Shown here piece by piece: positions 8,581 through 19,566 of a DNA stretch of 64,000 nt. Source of the DNA: Piscinibacter defluvii. GTDB lineage: Bacteria > Pseudomonadota > Gammaproteobacteria > Burkholderiales > Burkholderiaceae_C. The DNA is taken from contig NZ_RCHJ01000015.1 of the NCBI RefSeq assembly GCF_004011805.1, positions 62,001 to 126,000 on the forward strand, read 5' to 3'. A model generated the notes under the pieces. It worked only from the letters and a program-made list of their open reading frames with translations. It did no database searches and was not told the DNA's origin. The position numbers and the translations under genes are program-made. Numbering within the stretch: the stretch's first letter is position 1; each line of letters starts with the position of its first letter.

Positions 8581-10479
8581 ATGGCCCTGCTGCAGATCGC
8601 CGAACCCGGCCGCGCGGCGGCGCCGCACCAGCACCGCCTCGCCGTCGGCATCGACCTCGGCACCACCAACTCACTGGTCGCCGCGCTGCGCAGCGGCGTG
8701 CCCACGGTGCTGCCGGATGCGCAGGGCCGCTCGCTGCTGCCCTCGGTCGTGCACTACGGCGACGCGGTGACGGTGGGCCACGAGGCGATGGCGCAGGCCG
8801 CCGCCGACCCGCGCAACACCATCGCCTCGGCCAAGCGCCTGATCGGCCGCGCGCTGGCGGACGTGGCGGGGCACGAGCTGCCCTACCTCGTCGAGTCGAT
8901 CTCCGAGAGCGCGGTCGGCATCCGCACCCGCCAGGGCGTGAAGAGCCCCGTGGAGGTGGGTGCGCAGGTGCTGCAGGCGCTGCGCGAGCGCGCCGAGTCC
9001 GCGCTCGGCGGCGCGCTGGTCGGCGCGGTGATCACGGTGCCGGCCTACTTCGACGATGCGCAGCGCCAGGCCACCAAGGACGCCGCGCGCCAGGCCGGCC
9101 TGAACGTGCTGCGCCTGCTGAACGAACCCACGGCCGCCGCGGTGGCCTACGGGCTCGATTCCGGCCACGAAGGGCTGTACGTCGTCTACGACCTGGGCGG
9201 CGGCACCTTCGACGTCTCCATCCTGCGCCTCGCGCGGGGCGTGTTCGAGGTGGTCGCCACCGCGGGAGATTCGCAGCTCGGCGGCGACGACGTCGACCAG
9301 CTCGTCGCGCGCTGGTTCGCGGCCGAGACCGGCGGATGGACGGGCGGTGAATCCGGCGCGCTGCACGCCGCCGCGCGCAAGGCCAAGGAGGCGCTGACCG
9401 ACGCCGCCAGCGTGAGCATGACCTGCACCCGCGCCGACGGCTCGATCGAGATCGCGACCCTCACCCGCGAAGGCCTCGAAGCGCTGGTGAAGCCGCTGGT
9501 CGAGCGCACCCTGGTGCCGCTGCGCCGCGCGCTGCGCGACGCGAAGCTCAAGCCCGACGAGGTGGACGGCATCGTGCTCGTCGGCGGTTCCACCCGCATG
9601 CCCTGCGTGCGCGCGGCGGTCAAGCGCTTCTTCGGCCGCGAGCCCTTCACCGGCATCGACCCCGACCAGGCCGTCGCGCTCGGTGCGGCGATCCAGGCCG
9701 AGCAGCTGGCCGGCAACCGCGCTGGCGCCGACGGCCTGCTGCTGCTGGACGTGAACCCGCTCTCGCTCGGCCTCGAGACCATGGGCGGCCTGGTCGAGAA
9801 GATCATCCCGCGCAACAGCACGGTGCCGACCGCGCGCGCCCAGGAGTTCACCACCTTCAAGGACGGGCAGACCGCGATGATGCTGCACGTGGTGCAGGGC
9901 GAGCGCGAGCTGGTGGGCGAGTGCCGCTCGCTGGCGCGCTTCACCCTGCGCGGCATCCCGCCGATGGTGGCGGGTGCGGCACGCATCCGCGTCACCTTCC
10001 AGATCGATGCGGACGGGCTGCTCTCGGTGAGTGCCCTCGAGCAGACCACCGGCGCGCAGGCGCACGTGGAGGTCAAGCCGAGCTACGGCCTGGCCACCGA
10101 GCAGGTCACCGCCATGCTGAAGGATTCGCTCGGCGCCGCCGAGGCCGACGCCGCGGCGCGCCTCTTGCGCGAGGCCGAGATCGACGCGCGCCGGCTGCTC
10201 GATGCGACCGAGGCGGCGCTGTCGGAAGACGGCGACGCACTGCTCTCGCGTGCCGAGCAGTTCCAGATCCTGCGCGTGATGCAGGGTGTGGCCGACGCGC
10301 TGGAGCAGTGTGCCGAGAACGAAGGCAGCGACGTGGCCCAGCAGAAGGCCTTGCGCGAGGCCCTGCGGACGGCCAGCGACGAACTGAACCGCGCCACCAC
10401 CGCCTTCGCGGGCCGCCGCATGGACGCGCGGGTGCGCGAGGCGCTCTCGGGTCAGCGTCTCGACCAGCTGGCGGCCTGA
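8581..10479 (+). CDS. hscA: HscA, Hsp70-type Fe-S chaperone
   Basis: HscA uses ATP to release clusters from IscU through its LPPVK motif. The 632-residue product has the Hsp70 nucleotide-binding signatures GIDLGTTNS (near residue 24), [13 protein letters not shown] and [13 protein letters not shown], and a substrate-binding domain beginning around [14 protein letters not shown]. Length is normal for HscA. The partner J-protein HscB is not encoded in the window. The stop overlaps the ferredoxin start by one base (TGATG), a coupled pair. Confidence 0.95.
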   Translation: MALLQIAEPGRAAAPHQHRLAVGIDLGTTNSLVAALRSGVPTVLPDAQGRSLLPSVVHYGDAVTVGHEAMAQAAADPRNTIASAKRLIGRALADVAGHELPYLVESISESAVGIRTRQGVKSPVEVGAQVLQALRERAESALGGALVGAVITVPAYFDDAQRQATKDAARQAGLNVLRLLNEPTAAAVAYGLDSGHEGLYVVYDLGGGTFDVSILRLARGVFEVVATAGDSQLGGDDVDQLVARWFAAETGGWTGGESGALHAAARKAKEALTDAASVSMTCTRADGSIEIATLTREGLEALVKPLVERTLVPLRRALRDAKLKPDEVDGIVLVGGSTRMPCVRAAVKRFFGREPFTGIDPDQAVALGAAIQAEQLAGNRAGADGLLLLDVNPLSLGLETMGGLVEKIIPRNSTVPTARAQEFTTFKDGQTAMMLHVVQGERELVGECRSLARFTLRGIPPMVAGAARIRVTFQIDADGLLSVSALEQTTGAQAHVEVKPSYGLATEQVTAMLKDSLGAAEADAAARLLREAEIDARRLLDATEAALSEDGDALLSRAEQFQILRVMQGVADALEQCAENEGSDVAQQKALREALRTASDELNRATTAFAGRRMDARVREALSGQRLDQLAA

Positions 10480-10826
10480 TGGAGAAACCTCCCACCCGCG
10501 TGCGCGTCCTGCCGCATCCGCAGCTCTGCCCCGAGGGCAGCGAGTTCGACGCCAAGGCCGGCCGCAAGCTGGTCGACGAACTGCTCGCGCATGGCATCGC
10601 CATCGAACACGCCTGCGAGAAGGTGGGCGCCTGCGCCACCTGCCACGTGCACCTGCGCGAAGGCGGCGAACACGTCGCCCCCGCCGACGACGAGGAAGAG
10701 GACCAGCTCGACGACGCCTGGGGTCTGGACGCGCAATCGCGCCTGGCCTGCTGCGTGAAGGTCAAGGGCCCGGGCCTCGTGGTCGAGCTGCCGCGCTACA
10801 CGAAGAACCACGCCCGCGAGGCGTGA
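10479..10826 (+). CDS. fdx: ISC-type [2Fe-2S] ferredoxin
   Basis: A 115-residue adrenodoxin-like ferredoxin of the ISC system. Cluster ligands are Cys46, Cys52, Cys55 and Cys91 (CEKVGACATC and LACCVKV). It supplies electrons to cluster assembly on IscU. It overlaps hscA by one base and is the last gene before the nifV promoter region. Confidence 0.93.
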   Translation: MEKPPTRVRVLPHPQLCPEGSEFDAKAGRKLVDELLAHGIAIEHACEKVGACATCHVHLREGGEHVAPADDEEEDQLDDAWGLDAQSRLACCVKVKGPGLVVELPRYTKNHAREA

Positions 10827-10846
10827 TCGCGTGTGGCGGTCGGCGC

Positions 10847-10862
10847 TGTACCGAACCGCACA
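10847..10862 (+). promoter_or_regulatory. NifA upstream activator site (perfect)
   Basis: TGTACCGAACCGCACA is a perfect TGT-N10-ACA. It lies about 90 bases upstream of the -24 element of the nifV promoter and 20 bases after the fdx stop. Confidence 0.85.
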
Positions 10863-10938
10863 AACCCCACACCGCCACGCCGGCGGCCTCCCGGAAGAAA
10901 AGTCCTTGTGCCAGAGGCACTTGGCCGCGATGCGCGCG

Positions 10939-10953
10939 TGGCACGCGCTTTGC
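10939..10953 (+). promoter_or_regulatory. sigma-54 promoter of nifVW-fixABCX
   Basis: TGGCACGCGCTTTGC is a full match to TGGCACGNNNNTTGC, followed by GATGACG. It lies 29 bases before the nifV start. With gaps of 35 bases or less up to fixX, it probably drives nifV, nifW and fixABCX. Confidence 0.92.
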
Positions 10954-10982
10954 GATGACGAGCTCGTGACCAGGAGCCCGAC

Positions 10983-12134
10983 GTGAACCCGACCGAGCCG
11001 ATCATCGTCGTCAACGACACCACCCTGCGTGATGGCGAACAGACCGCGGGCGTGGCCTTCACCGACGACGAGAAGCTCGCGATCGCCGCGGCGCTCGATG
11101 CGGCCGGCGTGCCGGAACTCGAGGTCGGCATCCCGGCGATGGGTGAGCACGAGTGCGAACTCATCCGTGCCATCAACGCGACAGTGACGCAGGCGCGCAC
11201 GATGGTCTGGGGTCGCATGACCGACGGCGACATCGAGGCCGCGCTCGCCTGCGAGGCGGACATCGTGCACCTGTCGGTGCCGGTGTCGGACCTGCAGATC
11301 CAGCGCAAGCTCGGGCGCGACCGGGCCTGGGTGCTGCAGGCCATCCGCCGCAGCGTGCGCAAGGTGGGCAACGAGGGTGCGTTCGTCAGCGTCGGCTTCG
11401 AGGACGCCTCGCGGGCCGACACCGAGTTCCTGCGCCGCTGTGCGGAAGCGGCCGAAATCGCCGGCGCGGTGCGGGTGCGGTTTGCAGACACCCTGGGCCT
11501 GCTCGACCCGTTCGCGACGCACCGTGTCATCGCCGAGCTGCGCCGCACGGTGGACATCGGCATCGAGATGCATGCCCACAACGACCTGGGCCTGGCCACC
11601 GCCAATACGCTCGCCGCGGTGTGCGCCGGCGCGACGCATGTCAACACCACCGTCAACGGCCTGGGCGAACGGGCCGGCAATGCGGCGCTGGAAGAGGTGC
11701 TGATGGCGCTGCGCCACGTGCACGGCCGGGAGTGCGGCGTGGACACGGCGGCGCTGCCGGCCATCAGCACGCTCGTCGCGCGCGCCTCGGGCCGGCCGGT
11801 GGCGGCGGGCAAGTGCATCGTCGGCGACGCGGTGTTCAGCCACGAGAGCGGCATCCACGTCGACGGCCTGCTGAAGGACCGGCGCAACTACGAGAGTTTT
11901 GCGCCCGAGGAAGTGGGCCGTGCCCACCGCCTCGTGCTCGGCAAGCATTCCGGCGCGGCCGCGCTGCGCGACGGTTATGCGCGCCTGGGCCTGCCGGTGC
12001 CGGCCGGACAGGTGGCGCCGCTGCTCGAACGCATCCGCAGCCACGTGCTGGCCACCAAGCGCGAGCCCTCGCGCGAGGAGCTGACGCGCTTCTACCTCGA
12101 GACCTGCGGCACTGCCGAACCGGCCGCCGCCTGA
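10983..12134 (+). CDS. nifV: NifV, homocitrate synthase
   Basis: NifV condenses acetyl-CoA with 2-oxoglutarate to (R)-homocitrate, the organic ligand of FeMo-cofactor. The 383-residue product has the HMGL-like metal and catalytic motif [16 protein letters not shown] at the start, and [18 protein letters not shown] and [14 protein letters not shown] in the barrel. The GTG start at 10983 follows CCAGGAGCCCGAC, with the perfect sigma-54 promoter and NifA site upstream. Confidence 0.95.
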   Translation: MNPTEPIIVVNDTTLRDGEQTAGVAFTDDEKLAIAAALDAAGVPELEVGIPAMGEHECELIRAINATVTQARTMVWGRMTDGDIEAALACEADIVHLSVPVSDLQIQRKLGRDRAWVLQAIRRSVRKVGNEGAFVSVGFEDASRADTEFLRRCAEAAEIAGAVRVRFADTLGLLDPFATHRVIAELRRTVDIGIEMHAHNDLGLATANTLAAVCAGATHVNTTVNGLGERAGNAALEEVLMALRHVHGRECGVDTAALPAISTLVARASGRPVAAGKCIVGDAVFSHESGIHVDGLLKDRRNYESFAPEEVGRAHRLVLGKHSGAAALRDGYARLGLPVPAGQVAPLLERIRSHVLATKREPSREELTRFYLETCGTAEPAAA

Positions 12135-12148
12135 CGAAGGAGACGACG

Positions 12149-12484
12149 ATGGAAGGTTTCCTGAACAGCCTGAAGGCGCTCTCCAGCGCCGAGGACTTCC
12201 TGCACCACTTCGGCGTGCCGTTCGACCCGAAGGTGGTCTATGTGAATCGGCTGCACATCCTCAAGCGCTTCTACCAGTACCTGCGCCAGGAGGAAGGGCT
12301 GGCCGCACTCGACGAGGTGGCGATGTTCCGCCGCTACCGCGAGCTGCTGCAGCGCTCCTACCTCGACTTCGTGCGCTCCACGCCGGCGCAGGAGAAGGTG
12401 TTCAAGGTGTTCCAGGAGGCCGGCGGCACGCGCACGGTCTCGCTCGATTCGCTGCGCGGCAGCCTGGCCGCCGCGCGCCGCTGA
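12149..12484 (+). CDS. nifW: NifW, nitrogenase-stabilizing protein
   Basis: A 111-residue NifW, which binds MoFe protein and helps protect or mature it. The pattern SAEDFLHHFGVPFDPKVV and the segment NRLHILKRFYQYL are characteristic. The start follows GAAGGAGACGACG, 14 bases after nifV; fixA follows after 20 bases. Confidence 0.92.
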   Translation: MEGFLNSLKALSSAEDFLHHFGVPFDPKVVYVNRLHILKRFYQYLRQEEGLAALDEVAMFRRYRELLQRSYLDFVRSTPAQEKVFKVFQEAGGTRTVSLDSLRGSLAAARR

Positions 12485-12504
12485 ACGCACCCACGGGAGA
12501 AGCC

Positions 12505-13353
12505 ATGCACATCGTCGTCTGCATCAAGCAGGTGCCGGACTCGGCGCAGATCCGCGTCCACCCCGTCACCAACACCATCATGCGGCAGGGCGTGCCGGCC
12601 ATCGTCAACCCGTACGACCTGTTCGCCCTCGAGGAGGCGCTGCGCCTGAAGGACCGGTTCGGCGGCCGCGTCACCGTGCTGTGCATGGGCCCGCCGCAGG
12701 CCGAGGAGGCGCTGCGCAAGTGCCTGAGCTTCGGCGCGACCGACGCCATCCTCGTCACCGACCGCGCCTTCGCCGGCGCGGACACGCTGGCCACCTCGTA
12801 CGCCCTCGCCTCCGCCATCAAGGTGATCGGCCAGGAGCAGCATGTCGACCTCGTCTTCACCGGCAAGCAGACCATCGACGGCGACACCGCGCAGGTCGGC
12901 CCCGGCGTCGCCAAGCGGCTGGGCATGAACCTGCTCACCTACGTGAGCCGCATCGTCGAGGTGGACCTCGATGCGCGCCGACTGAAGGTGGAGCGCCGCG
13001 CCGAAGGCGGCGTGCAGCTGCTGGACACGACGCTGCCCTCGCTGATCACCATGCTCGAAGGCAGCAACGAGATGCGCTTCGCGACCATGGACGACATGCT
13101 GCGCGCTGCACGCTGCCCGGTGCGCAAGTGGAACAAGGAGCAGGCCGGCATCGAGGACCTCACCAAGATCGGCCTGAAGGGCTCGCCCACCATCGTCAGC
13201 AAGGTGTTCGGCCCGACGCCGCGCAGCGAGAAGGCCGACGTGCAGGCCGTGGCCGACAGCAACGTCAACGACGTGTGCCTGAACCTGCTCGAGAAGATCT
13301 TCACCCAGCACCCGACGCTGGAAGAGGAAACCATCGAACGCCTGAGCGCCTGA
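12505..13353 (+). CDS. fixA: FixA, electron transfer flavoprotein beta subunit
   Basis: FixA is the EtfB-like half of the FixAB flavoprotein in the FixABCX complex, which bifurcates electrons from NADH to quinone and ferredoxin/flavodoxin, providing reductant to nitrogenase. The 282-residue sequence begins [17 protein letters not shown] and has the FAD/AMP-binding segment [14 protein letters not shown]. It is full length. Sigma-54 control is expected through the nifV promoter, as only 20 bases separate it from nifW. Confidence 0.95.
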   Translation: MHIVVCIKQVPDSAQIRVHPVTNTIMRQGVPAIVNPYDLFALEEALRLKDRFGGRVTVLCMGPPQAEEALRKCLSFGATDAILVTDRAFAGADTLATSYALASAIKVIGQEQHVDLVFTGKQTIDGDTAQVGPGVAKRLGMNLLTYVSRIVEVDLDARRLKVERRAEGGVQLLDTTLPSLITMLEGSNEMRFATMDDMLRAARCPVRKWNKEQAGIEDLTKIGLKGSPTIVSKVFGPTPRSEKADVQAVADSNVNDVCLNLLEKIFTQHPTLEEETIERLSA

Positions 13354-13366
13354 ACGGAGGACCACG

Positions 13367-14476
13367 ATGAGCGACGACGCCAAGCCCTCGGCCCCTGCCG
13401 CGCCCAGGGCCGCCGGCCGTGCCGGCCGGAACACCGAGCTGCCCGAGCACCTGAAGTCCTACAAGGGGGTCTGGGTCTTCATCGAGCACGACCGCGGCCA
13501 CGTGCACCCGGTGAGCTGGGAGCTGATGGGCCAGGCACGCATCCTGGCCGACAAGCTGCAGGTGAGCGTGGCCGGCGTGCTGCTCGGCGGGCCGGCCGAC
13601 GAGCTCGAGAAGTACGCGAAGGAGGCCTATACCTACGGCGCCGACCGCTGCTACCTGGTGCGCGATCCGGTGCTGCAGGGCTACCGCAACGAGCCCTACA
13701 CCAAGGGGCTGACCGACCTCGTCAACACCCACCAGCCGGAGATCCTGCTGCTGGGCGCGACGACCATGGGCCGCGACCTCGCCGGCTCGGTGGCGACCAC
13801 GCTGCAGACCGGCCTGACCGCCGACTGCACCGAGCTGAACATCGACGGCCGCGCGCTGGCCGCGACCCGGCCGACCTTCGGCGGCTCGCTGCTGTGCACG
13901 ATCATGACGCTGGCCTACCGGCCGCAGATGGCCACCGTGCGCCCGCGCGTGATGCCGATGCCGCGCAAGGACACGACGCGCAGCGGCGACATCGTCGAGA
14001 TGCCGCTCGGCATGGTCGAGACCGACATCGTCACCAAGCTGCTCGACTTCATCCCCGACGCGACGCGCAACACGGTGAACCTGGCCTATGCCGACATCAT
14101 CGTCAGCGGCGGCAAGGGGCTGAAGAACGCCGAGAACTTCCGCCTGGTGTGGGAGCTCGCGCGGGTGCTGGGCGCCGAGGTCGGCGCGACACGCGCGGTC
14201 ACGCAGGCCGGCTGGTGCGAGGCCGAGCGCCAGGTGGGCCAGACCGGCAAGACCGTGCGGCCCAAGCTCTACATCGCCTGCGGCATCAGCGGCGCGATCC
14301 AGCACCGCGTCGGCATGGAGGGCTCGGACGTGATCGTCGCGATCAACACCGATCCGAACGCGCCGATCTTCGACTTCGCGCACCACGGCATCGTCGGCAA
14401 CGCGATGCAGGTGCTGCCGGTGCTGACGCAGACCTTCCGAACTCACCTGGACAAGCGGATCCGCAAGGTCGCCTGA
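13367..14476 (+). CDS. fixB: FixB, electron transfer flavoprotein alpha subunit
   Basis: The EtfA-like partner of FixA, 369 residues, binding the bifurcating FAD. The C-terminal FAD motif is visible around [18 protein letters not shown] and [19 protein letters not shown]. An N-terminal extension of about 25 residues rich in Ala/Pro/Arg precedes the conserved part. It starts 13 bases after fixA with GGAGGACCACG. Confidence 0.95.
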   Translation: MSDDAKPSAPAAPRAAGRAGRNTELPEHLKSYKGVWVFIEHDRGHVHPVSWELMGQARILADKLQVSVAGVLLGGPADELEKYAKEAYTYGADRCYLVRDPVLQGYRNEPYTKGLTDLVNTHQPEILLLGATTMGRDLAGSVATTLQTGLTADCTELNIDGRALAATRPTFGGSLLCTIMTLAYRPQMATVRPRVMPMPRKDTTRSGDIVEMPLGMVETDIVTKLLDFIPDATRNTVNLAYADIIVSGGKGLKNAENFRLVWELARVLGAEVGATRAVTQAGWCEAERQVGQTGKTVRPKLYIACGISGAIQHRVGMEGSDVIVAINTDPNAPIFDFAHHGIVGNAMQVLPVLTQTFRTHLDKRIRKVA

Positions 14477-14487
14477 AGGAGGACGCC

Positions 14488-15795
14488 ATGGCAGCTGAAA
14501 AGTTCGATGCGATCGTCGTCGGTGCGGGGCCCTCGGGCAACACCGCGGCCTACACGCTGGCCAAGGCCGGCCTCAAGGTGCTGCAGATCGAGCGCGGCGA
14601 ATACCCCGGCAGCAAGAACGTGCAGGGCGCGATCCTGTACGCCGATGCGCTGGAGAAGGTGATTCCCGATTTCCGCGACGACGCGCCGCTCGAGCGGCAC
14701 GTGATCGAGCAGCGCATCTGGGTGCTCGACGAGGCCTCCTTCGTCGGCACGCACTACCGCAGCGACGACTACAACAAGCCGCCGTACAACCGCTACACGA
14801 TCATCCGCGCGCAGTTCGACAAGTGGTTCAGCGCCAAGGTTCGCGAGGCCGGCGCGATGCTGATCTGCGAGACCACGGTGGAAGAGCTGCTGATGGACGG
14901 CGACCGCTGCATCGGCGTGCGCTGCGACCGCAAGGGCGGCGAGGTGCACGCGGACGTGGTGGTGCTGGCCGACGGCGTGAACTCCACGCTCGCGCGCAAG
15001 GCCGGGCTGCACGAGGAGCTCAAGCCGAAGAACGTGGCGCTCGCCGTCAAGGAGATCCTCTTCATGCCCGAGGAGGTGATCCAGCAGCGCTTCAACGTGC
15101 AGGAAGAGGAGGGCGTGGTCATCGAGATGATGGGCACGGTCACCGAAGGCATGGTCGGCACCGGCTTCCTCTACACGAACAAGGAGTCGCTGACCATCGG
15201 CGTGGGCTGCCTGCTCTCCGACTTCAAGGCCAACCCGAAGCGCACGCAGCCCTATGCGCTGCTCGAGAAGCTGAAGAAGCACCCGAGCATCGCGCCGCTG
15301 ATCGCCGGCGGCGAGATGAAGGAGTACTGCGCGCACCTGATCCCCGAGGGCGGTTTCCACGCCGTGCCCAAGGTCTACGGCGACGGCTGGATGATCGTCG
15401 GGGATTCCGGCGGCTTCGTGAACGCGGCGCACCGCGAGGGCAGCAACCTCGCGATGACGACCGGGCGCCTGGCCGCCGAGACCATCATTGCCGCCAAGGC
15501 CGCCGGCAAGCCGCTGACCGCGAAGACGCTCTCGGCCTACAAGGCAGCGCTGGACGACTCCTTCGTGATGAAGGACCTGCACAAGTACCGCGACATGCCC
15601 GAGGTGCTGCACACCAGCCCGCACTTCTTCACCACCTACCCGGCGCTCGTCAACCAGGCCGCCCGCACGATGTTCACCGTCGACGGCGTGGACAAGAAGA
15701 CCAAGGAGCGCGCGATCTTCGGCAGCTTCAAGACGGCCCGCCGCTGGGGCGGCCTGGTCGGCGACGCGTTCAAACTCTGGAGGGCCTTCCGATGA
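14488..15795 (+). CDS. fixC: FixC, ETF-quinone oxidoreductase-like flavoprotein
   Basis: FixC is the quinone-side flavoprotein of the FixABCX complex. The 435-residue product starts with the FAD-binding GxGxxG motif ([20 protein letters not shown]) and has a second nucleotide motif near [20 protein letters not shown]. It follows fixB by 11 bases with AAGGAGGACGCC. The start of fixX lies inside its stop (GATGAG). Confidence 0.95.
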   Translation: MAAEKFDAIVVGAGPSGNTAAYTLAKAGLKVLQIERGEYPGSKNVQGAILYADALEKVIPDFRDDAPLERHVIEQRIWVLDEASFVGTHYRSDDYNKPPYNRYTIIRAQFDKWFSAKVREAGAMLICETTVEELLMDGDRCIGVRCDRKGGEVHADVVVLADGVNSTLARKAGLHEELKPKNVALAVKEILFMPEEVIQQRFNVQEEEGVVIEMMGTVTEGMVGTGFLYTNKESLTIGVGCLLSDFKANPKRTQPYALLEKLKKHPSIAPLIAGGEMKEYCAHLIPEGGFHAVPKVYGDGWMIVGDSGGFVNAAHREGSNLAMTTGRLAAETIIAAKAAGKPLTAKTLSAYKAALDDSFVMKDLHKYRDMPEVLHTSPHFFTTYPALVNQAARTMFTVDGVDKKTKERAIFGSFKTARRWGGLVGDAFKLWRAFR

Positions 15796-16103
15796 GTGCC
15801 GTGATGACGCAGATCCACGTCAACGTGGAGGAGAAGCTGTTCCAGAACCGCTACAAGGTGGATCACGGGCGGCCGCACATCCAGATCAAGAATGCGTCGA
15901 TCTGCAGCAACGACTGCAAGGACCAGAGCTGCACCTTCGTCTGCCCGGCGAGCTGCTACAAGGCCGAGGGCAACCGGTCGGTCACGCTGATCACCGACGG
16001 CTGCCTCGAGTGCGGCAGCTGCCGGGTGATCTGCACCGAGCACCAGAACGTCGCCTGGGAGTACCCGCGCGGCGGCTACGGCATCCTGTTCAAGTTTGGG
16101 TGA
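15792..16103 (+). CDS. fixX: FixX, ferredoxin-like protein
   Basis: A 103-residue ferredoxin-like subunit that links FixAB and FixC. Cysteines cluster in [18 protein letters not shown] and [11 protein letters not shown]; the typical FixX end YGILFKFG is present. It overlaps fixC by four bases. Confidence 0.94.
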   Translation: MSAVMTQIHVNVEEKLFQNRYKVDHGRPHIQIKNASICSNDCKDQSCTFVCPASCYKAEGNRSVTLITDGCLECGSCRVICTEHQNVAWEYPRGGYGILFKFG

Positions 16104-16116
16104 ATGGGCCCACCCC

Positions 16117-16165
16117 CGGAGGCGCTGACGCGCCTCCCCCTCGAGGGGGCGCCGCCGGCGGACCG
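16117..16165. repeat. Palindromic intergenic element after fixX
   Basis: Two adjacent perfect inverted repeats: GGAGGCGC-TGAC-GCGCCTCC at 16118-16137 and CCCCC-TCGA-GGGGG at 16136-16149, followed by GCCGCCGGCGGACCGGC. There is no T-run, so it is not a classic intrinsic terminator, but the stacked hairpins could protect or end the fixX transcript. It resembles the elements at 4655-4710 and 34944-35010. Confidence 0.65.
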
Positions 16166-16245
16166 GCAGAGCCGGATCCGCGGCGGCCGCTCGATGGCAC
16201 GGCTTCGGTTCGGACCGCATGCGCAGCCGTGCCGAAAGGACGATC

Positions 16246-16704
16246 ATGAATGAAGTGGAACGTTTCCTCGCCCACGCGATCGCGCTCGAGCGCGAGGCCG
16301 CGCGCCGCTACGAGGAACTGGCCGCGGCGATGCGCACCGAGGGCAATGGTGAACTGGCCGGCTTCTTCGCGAAGATGGCGCACTACTCGCGCCTGCACCT
16401 GGCCGAGGCGCAGCTGCGCGGCGGGTTCCGCACGCTGCCGGTGCTCGCGCCGCACGAGTTCGAGTGGCCCGACGCCATCGCGCCCGAGACGGCCGACTGG
16501 GCCGGCGTCGATGCACTGATGGACGGCGCCGCCGCACTGCAGCTCGCGCTCGAGAGCGAACTGCGCGGCCACGCCTACTACGCCGCCGTGGCCGCCACCT
16601 CGCGCGACCCGGAGACGGTGCGCCTCGCGCGCGAGTTCGCCGCCGAGGAGGCTCAGCACGTGGTGGATCTGCGCCGGCTGATCGCCGCGCGGGCGGCTTC
16701 GTAG
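16246..16704 (+). CDS. Ferritin-like/rubrerythrin-type protein
   Basis: A 152-residue four-helix protein. Helix 1 has ALEREAARRYEELA, helix 2 MAHYSRLHLAEAQ, helix 3 ALESELRGHAYYAAVA and helix 4 AREFAAEEAQHVVDLRR, giving the E...ExxH pairs of a di-iron ferritin-like site. It starts at the ATG after GAAAGGACGATC. Such genes occur in nif clusters and may protect against oxygen/peroxide or store iron; the function here is inferred only. Confidence 0.75.
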   Translation: MNEVERFLAHAIALEREAARRYEELAAAMRTEGNGELAGFFAKMAHYSRLHLAEAQLRGGFRTLPVLAPHEFEWPDAIAPETADWAGVDALMDGAAALQLALESELRGHAYYAAVAATSRDPETVRLAREFAAEEAQHVVDLRRLIAARAAS

Positions 16705-16782
16705 GCAAGCATCTTGCACAGGTTGGCGCGTGCGCGCGCCGGGAAGTGGGTGACCGCCCGCAAACGATGCGCCGTTGCACGA

Positions 16783-16801
16783 GGTACGTGACGGACGTAC
16801 C
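16783..16801. promoter_or_regulatory. Inverted repeat in the nifA leader
   Basis: GGTACGT-GACGG-ACGTACC, a perfect 7-bp inverted repeat with a 5-base spacer, about 50 bases before the nifA start. It could be an operator for an unknown regulator of nifA. No sigma-54 promoter was recognised before nifA. Confidence 0.5.
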
Positions 16802-16849
16802 GTCTCGGGGCGTCCGGCGCGCGGGTGGTGGCCTCCTGGAGGTGCAGTC

Positions 16850-18577
<1,728 letters not shown>

Positions 18578-18586
18578 CGCCTCGCT

Positions 18587-19063
18587 TCAGTGTTTCGTGG
18601 CGTCGTGGCCGCCGGCCAGCGCCTTGACCGGCGCCTTGAGCTCGAGGGTCTCGCGCCGGCCGTCCTTGCCCTCGACCACCAGGGTCAGCGGCACCGACTC
18701 GCCGTTCTTCAGCGGCTGCTTCAGGTCCATCAGCATCACGTGGTAGCCGCCTGGCTTGAGCTCGACGGTCTTGCCCGCCGGAAGCTCCAGCCCCGGGACG
18801 GCGCGCATCTTCATCGTGTTGCCTTCCATCGCCATCTCGTGGATCTCCACCACGCCGGCCACCGGCGAGGAGGCCGAGACGAGCTTGCCGCCCTGGGTGG
18901 ACTGCAGTTGCATGAAGGCGCCGGTGGCCTTCTGCTCGGGCACGGTGCCGCGCACCCAGGCGTCCTTGACGGTGGTCTGGGCCAGCACGATCGGTGCCCA
19001 CATGGCGAGGGTGGCGAGGGTGGCGAGGGTGGCGAGGGCGAACGAAGTCTTGATGTGTTTCAT
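18587..19063 (-). CDS. Periplasmic copper chaperone PCuA(C) family
   Basis: PCuAC proteins carry Cu(I) in the periplasm to cytochrome oxidase. This one has 158 residues with a signal peptide ending near VLAQ. The family metal motif H-x(n)-M-x(n)-H-x-M is visible in EIHEMAMEGNTMKM and GGYHVMLM. The signal peptide core is built from a 9-bp tandem repeat. It is convergent with nifA (9 bases apart) and is probably transcribed with the DUF2946 gene upstream of it. Confidence 0.88.
   Translation of the reverse strand: MKHIKTSFALATLATLATLAMWAPIVLAQTTVKDAWVRGTVPEQKATGAFMQLQSTQGGKLVSASSPVAGVVEIHEMAMEGNTMKMRAVPGLELPAGKTVELKPGGYHVMLMDLKQPLKNGESVPLTLVVEGKDGRRETLELKAPVKALAGGHDATKH
19003..19038 (-). repeat. 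9-bp tandem repeat in signal peptide
   Basis: Four perfect copies of TGGCGAGGG (+ strand), encoding LATLATLATLA on the minus strand within the hydrophobic core of the PCuAC signal peptide. Copy-number change would stay in frame and alter signal length by three residues per unit. Confidence 0.85.
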
Positions 19064-19154
19064 GGGTCTCTCCGGGGTGCCGCCCAGTGCGCGGCACACG
19101 TTGACGATCCGGCACGGGGCGCAGGGCCCGGTGGCCAGCCAGGGGGTCGGCAGA

Positions 19155-19535
19155 TCAGGAGAGGGGCGGCGGGGCGCGCGGCTGCGCGCTCACCCACGCA
19201 GGCGGGGTGCGCGGCGCGGCCAGGCAGGCCGGGACGAGCCGCTCGGTGCCGCCCAGCAGCGCCAGCGTCGGCGCAGCCGGCGGCAGCGCCGGCCCGTTCG
19301 CCTGGAAGGAGCAGAAGGTGCAGTGCTCGAAGGGGTGCGCCGGCGCCGCGCCGTCCGCGTCTGCGCCGGGGTCGACGCTCACCCGGGCCGGGCCCTGCGC
19401 GGTGCAGACCTCGACCCAGGTTGCCGCCGCATGGCCCCCGAAAGCCTGCGCGAGGGTCGGTGCCAGCGCCGCGAACAGCAGCGCCAGACCGGCGATCCAG
19501 CCGGTCAGCAGGCGAGCGCAACGATGCAGGCGCAT
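19155..19535 (-). CDS. DUF2946 family protein, putative metal-related
   Basis: A 126-residue protein with an N-terminal hydrophobic segment (GWIAGLALLFAALAPTLAQA) likely to be a signal/anchor, followed by a short extracytoplasmic part with VCTAQG and the cysteine/histidine motif HCTFCSFQ. This is the DUF2946 pattern, often next to copper transport genes, which fits the PCuAC neighbour. The function is unknown. Confidence 0.75.
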   Translation of the reverse strand: MRLHRCARLLTGWIAGLALLFAALAPTLAQAFGGHAAATWVEVCTAQGPARVSVDPGADADGAAPAHPFEHCTFCSFQANGPALPPAAPTLALLGGTERLVPACLAAPRTPPAWVSAQPRAPPPLS

Positions 19536-19566
19536 GACGGGCCGATTCTATCGGCCAGGGGTCCCG

